This document shows, piece by piece, positions 5,442 to 7,104 of a DNA stretch of 7,104 nt. This DNA is from Algoriphagus sp. (lineage in GTDB: Bacteria; Bacteroidota; Bacteroidia; Cytophagales; Cyclobacteriaceae). The stretch's first letter is position 1; each line of letters opens with the position of its first letter. The stretch lies in assembly GCA_023255285.1 (NCBI GenBank), contig JALRIY010000116.1, forward strand, positions 1 to 7,104, written 5' to 3'. The notes below the pieces were generated by a model. The model had not been told where the DNA came from. It did no database searches and saw only the letters and a program-made list of their open reading frames with translations. The position numbers and the translations under genes were made by a program.

Positions 5442-7104
5442 TTTCTAAGGAGTGTGGTGTTGAATAATTTCAAAATTCGTTTGTACTCGTCAGTCCAAGA
5501 ACTTGGGGTTACAAATCCATGGTCTTCTATGGGATAAATGGCTATCTCCCAGTTATCTTTTTTCAACTCAATCAATCGCTGCGATAGGCGTACTACGTCT
5601 TGGAAGTGCACATTTACGTCCAACATCCCATGAGCGATCAATAGGTTTCCTTTCAAGCCCTCAGCAAAATAAATGGGAGAGGAGCGGCGATAGGCAATGG
5701 GATCTTCTTCAGGAGTATTCAAAATATTTGCCGTGTAGCCATGGTTGTAATGTGCCCAATCGGTCACTGATCGTAAAGCTGCTCCTGAAGTGAATAGGTC
5801 TCCATGATTAAACATAGCCATCAGGGTGATAAATCCACCATAACTCCCTCCATAAATCCCAATTCTTCCCGCTTCAACGCCGTGCTGATTCATCAGGTAG
5901 TTTGCTCCATCCACTTGATCAGAAAGGTCTTTGCCTCCCATATGACGGTAGATCCCTGTTCGCCAATCCCGGCCATATCCTGCAGATCCTCGGTAATCAA
6001 TATCTAGGACGGTATAGCCTAGGTCAGTGAGGAGATTATGGAAAAAATACTCTCGAAAGTAACTGCTCCACCATTTGTGGGCATTTTGGAGGTATCCAGC
6101 ACCATGAACGAAGATCACCGCTGCTCCATTCTTTTTTGAAGCTTCTGGAAGATACAGTCGTGCAGGCACTTTTGCGCCATCTTTTGCTGCAAAAGTAACC
6201 AGTTGTGGATCGCGCCATGCATAGCTTTTAAACTCTTCTGACTGTCCTGAGGTAAGTTTAACCGGTTTCGCTCCTGGTTTATTTTCCTGCACATAAAGCT
6301 CGGCGGGAACATTCGAATAACTGTAAAGAATGGCTAGCTTGCTTTCATCTGGAGAGAGAGCCACATTATTTTCGCCAACCATTACGGTTAGCTTTTCCAT
6401 TTTGCCACCCATCAGCGGCATACGGTAAAAATGGCGTTCACCCGGGTGAACTTCCGAAGTGGTCAAGTACCAAGACTTTTTGTCTTTGGACAAAAAAGGA
6501 TCAAATACCTCAAATTTCCCTGCAGTCAACGCTTTTTTCTCTAAGGTACCAACATGGACTAGGTACAAATGAGAATAGCCACTTTCTTCCGATTGGAAAT
6601 AGAGGTGCTTGGAGTCAGGAAGCCAACCCAAGGTGCCACCCCAACCTATTCCTGGTCCTCCAATCCAAGCTTCATCGCGCTGTCTATCTAGTGTAGTTAA
6701 GGCCCCTGTAATCAAATTAATGGAAGCAATCCAGCGATCTTTATTGTCTAAAGCTCTAGCTTGGAGTACTGCATGGGTACCATCTGGAGAAAAATAAGGC
6801 CCCGTAAGTGTCAATTCCCGATTTTTTTTCTCCCAAGTTTTTTCAGGATAATCGGTTCTATAATCCGGAGCATCCTGAATTCCTGGAAGGCTTGCGGTAT
6901 TAACGAAATAGACAGTATCTCTTTCCAGGTCATATATCCCCATTTCCATCTTGCCTGCTTGGGTACCCACTTTAGGTCTGCTATTCAAATCCTCTGTGTA
7001 GCCAGAAGCATCGGCATAATTTGGCACCTTGGTGTTTTTGTTGCCTGCTGGAGGTGTAAACACAGAAAAGGTAACATAGCGTGCATCCGGTGAAAGTTGG
7101 AGGT
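5438..7104 (-). CDS. S9 family (prolyl oligopeptidase/DPP-like) serine peptidase, N-terminus beyond the window
   Basis: The frame is open to the right edge and encodes at least 554 residues of the C-terminal part. Bases 7064-7102 still read LQLSPDARYVTFS, a beta-propeller-type SPD motif, so the true start lies outside. Propeller-like repeats follow, such as YFSPDGTHAVL (codons near 6790), LPDSKHLYF and LSPDESKLAIL. The alpha/beta-hydrolase domain begins around the LYLPE segment. Its catalytic triad is complete: Ser in GGSYGGF (codon 5843-5845), Asp in GMLDVNVHF (5618-5620) and His in IEDHGF (5519-5521). FVHGAGYLQNAHKWW and DYRGSAGYGRDW are typical of bacterial S9 peptidases. These enzymes cleave short peptides, often after proline, usually in the periplasm of Bacteroidota. 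The N-terminal half that would show a signal peptide or DPP-type substrate-anchoring glutamates is not fully visible, so DPP versus acylaminoacyl-peptidase activity is undecided. It is the upstream partner of GGT. Confidence 0.94.
   Translation of the reverse strand, partial: LQLSPDARYVTFSVFTPPAGNKNTKVPNYADASGYTEDLNSRPKVGTQAGKMEMGIYDLERDTVYFVNTASLPGIQDAPDYRTDYPEKTWEKKNRELTLTGPYFSPDGTHAVLQARALDNKDRWIASINLITGALTTLDRQRDEAWIGGPGIGWGGTLGWLPDSKHLYFQSEESGYSHLYLVHVGTLEKKALTAGKFEVFDPFLSKDKKSWYLTTSEVHPGERHFYRMPLMGGKMEKLTVMVGENNVALSPDESKLAILYSYSNVPAELYVQENKPGAKPVKLTSGQSEEFKSYAWRDPQLVTFAAKDGAKVPARLYLPEASKKNGAAVIFVHGAGYLQNAHKWWSSYFREYFFHNLLTDLGYTVLDIDYRGSAGYGRDWRTGIYRHMGGKDLSDQVDGANYLMNQHGVEAGRIGIYGGSYGGFITLMAMFNHGDLFTSGAALRSVTDWAHYNHGYTANILNTPEEDPIAYRRSSPIYFAEGLKGNLLIAHGMLDVNVHFQDVVRLSQRLIELKKDNWEIAIYPIEDHGFVTPSSWTDEYKRILKLFNTTLLRK

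Noticed and set aside
4915..5448. Long plus-strand open frames opposite the GGT gene
   Set aside because: They are antisense shadows of a strongly supported GGT gene, and their translations show no family features.
7061..7063. GTG codon as a possible start of the S9 peptidase
   Set aside because: The frame continues upstream to the window edge with a good beta-propeller motif (SPDARYVTF), so this is an internal valine.

Overview
The window looks like ordinary chromosomal sequence from a Bacteroidota bacterium, most likely a Cytophagales/Cyclobacteriaceae-type organism. This is an inference from several things together: moderate-to-low G+C by eye, start codons without strong Shine-Dalgarno sequences, and the protein set. 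That set comprises a Tat-type RREFLQ sugar isomerase-like protein, an exported DUF1684 protein, an S9 peptidase next to a gamma-glutamyltranspeptidase, and a small lipoprotein. No rRNA, tRNA, CRISPR array, insertion sequence, phage gene or defence system was found.

Layout. At the left edge the last 28 codons of an unidentified plus-strand gene end at 88, facing a small minus-strand lipoprotein gene (93-371) across only 4 bp. A 73-bp divergent spacer separates the lipoprotein gene from a plus-strand methionine aminotransferase of the YbdL type (445-1599). After a very AT-rich 71-bp spacer with a palindrome comes a secreted DUF1684 protein (1671-2543). A compact bidirectional terminator (2555-2580) ends this plus-strand block and also the opposing minus-strand block.

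The minus-strand block runs from the right edge leftward. It starts with an S9 prolyl-oligopeptidase/DPP-like serine peptidase, truncated by the window edge (5438 to beyond 7104). Its stop codon overlaps the start of a gamma-glutamyltranspeptidase gene (3732-5441) as ATGA. After 124 bp comes a Tat-targeted TIM-barrel sugar phosphate isomerase/epimerase-like protein (2579-3607).

Functionally, most products carry export signals and the theme is peptide and amino-acid scavenging. The S9 peptidase trims peptides, GGT removes gamma-glutamyl groups (for example from glutathione), and the cytoplasmic aminotransferase handles methionine and similar amino acids. The peptidase-GGT pair is the only linkage the sequence strongly supports as an operon. 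I see no clear sign of a previously undescribed system. The items most worth a second look are the orphan lipoprotein, the DUF1684 protein with its upstream palindrome, and the overlap that couples the peptidase and GGT genes.
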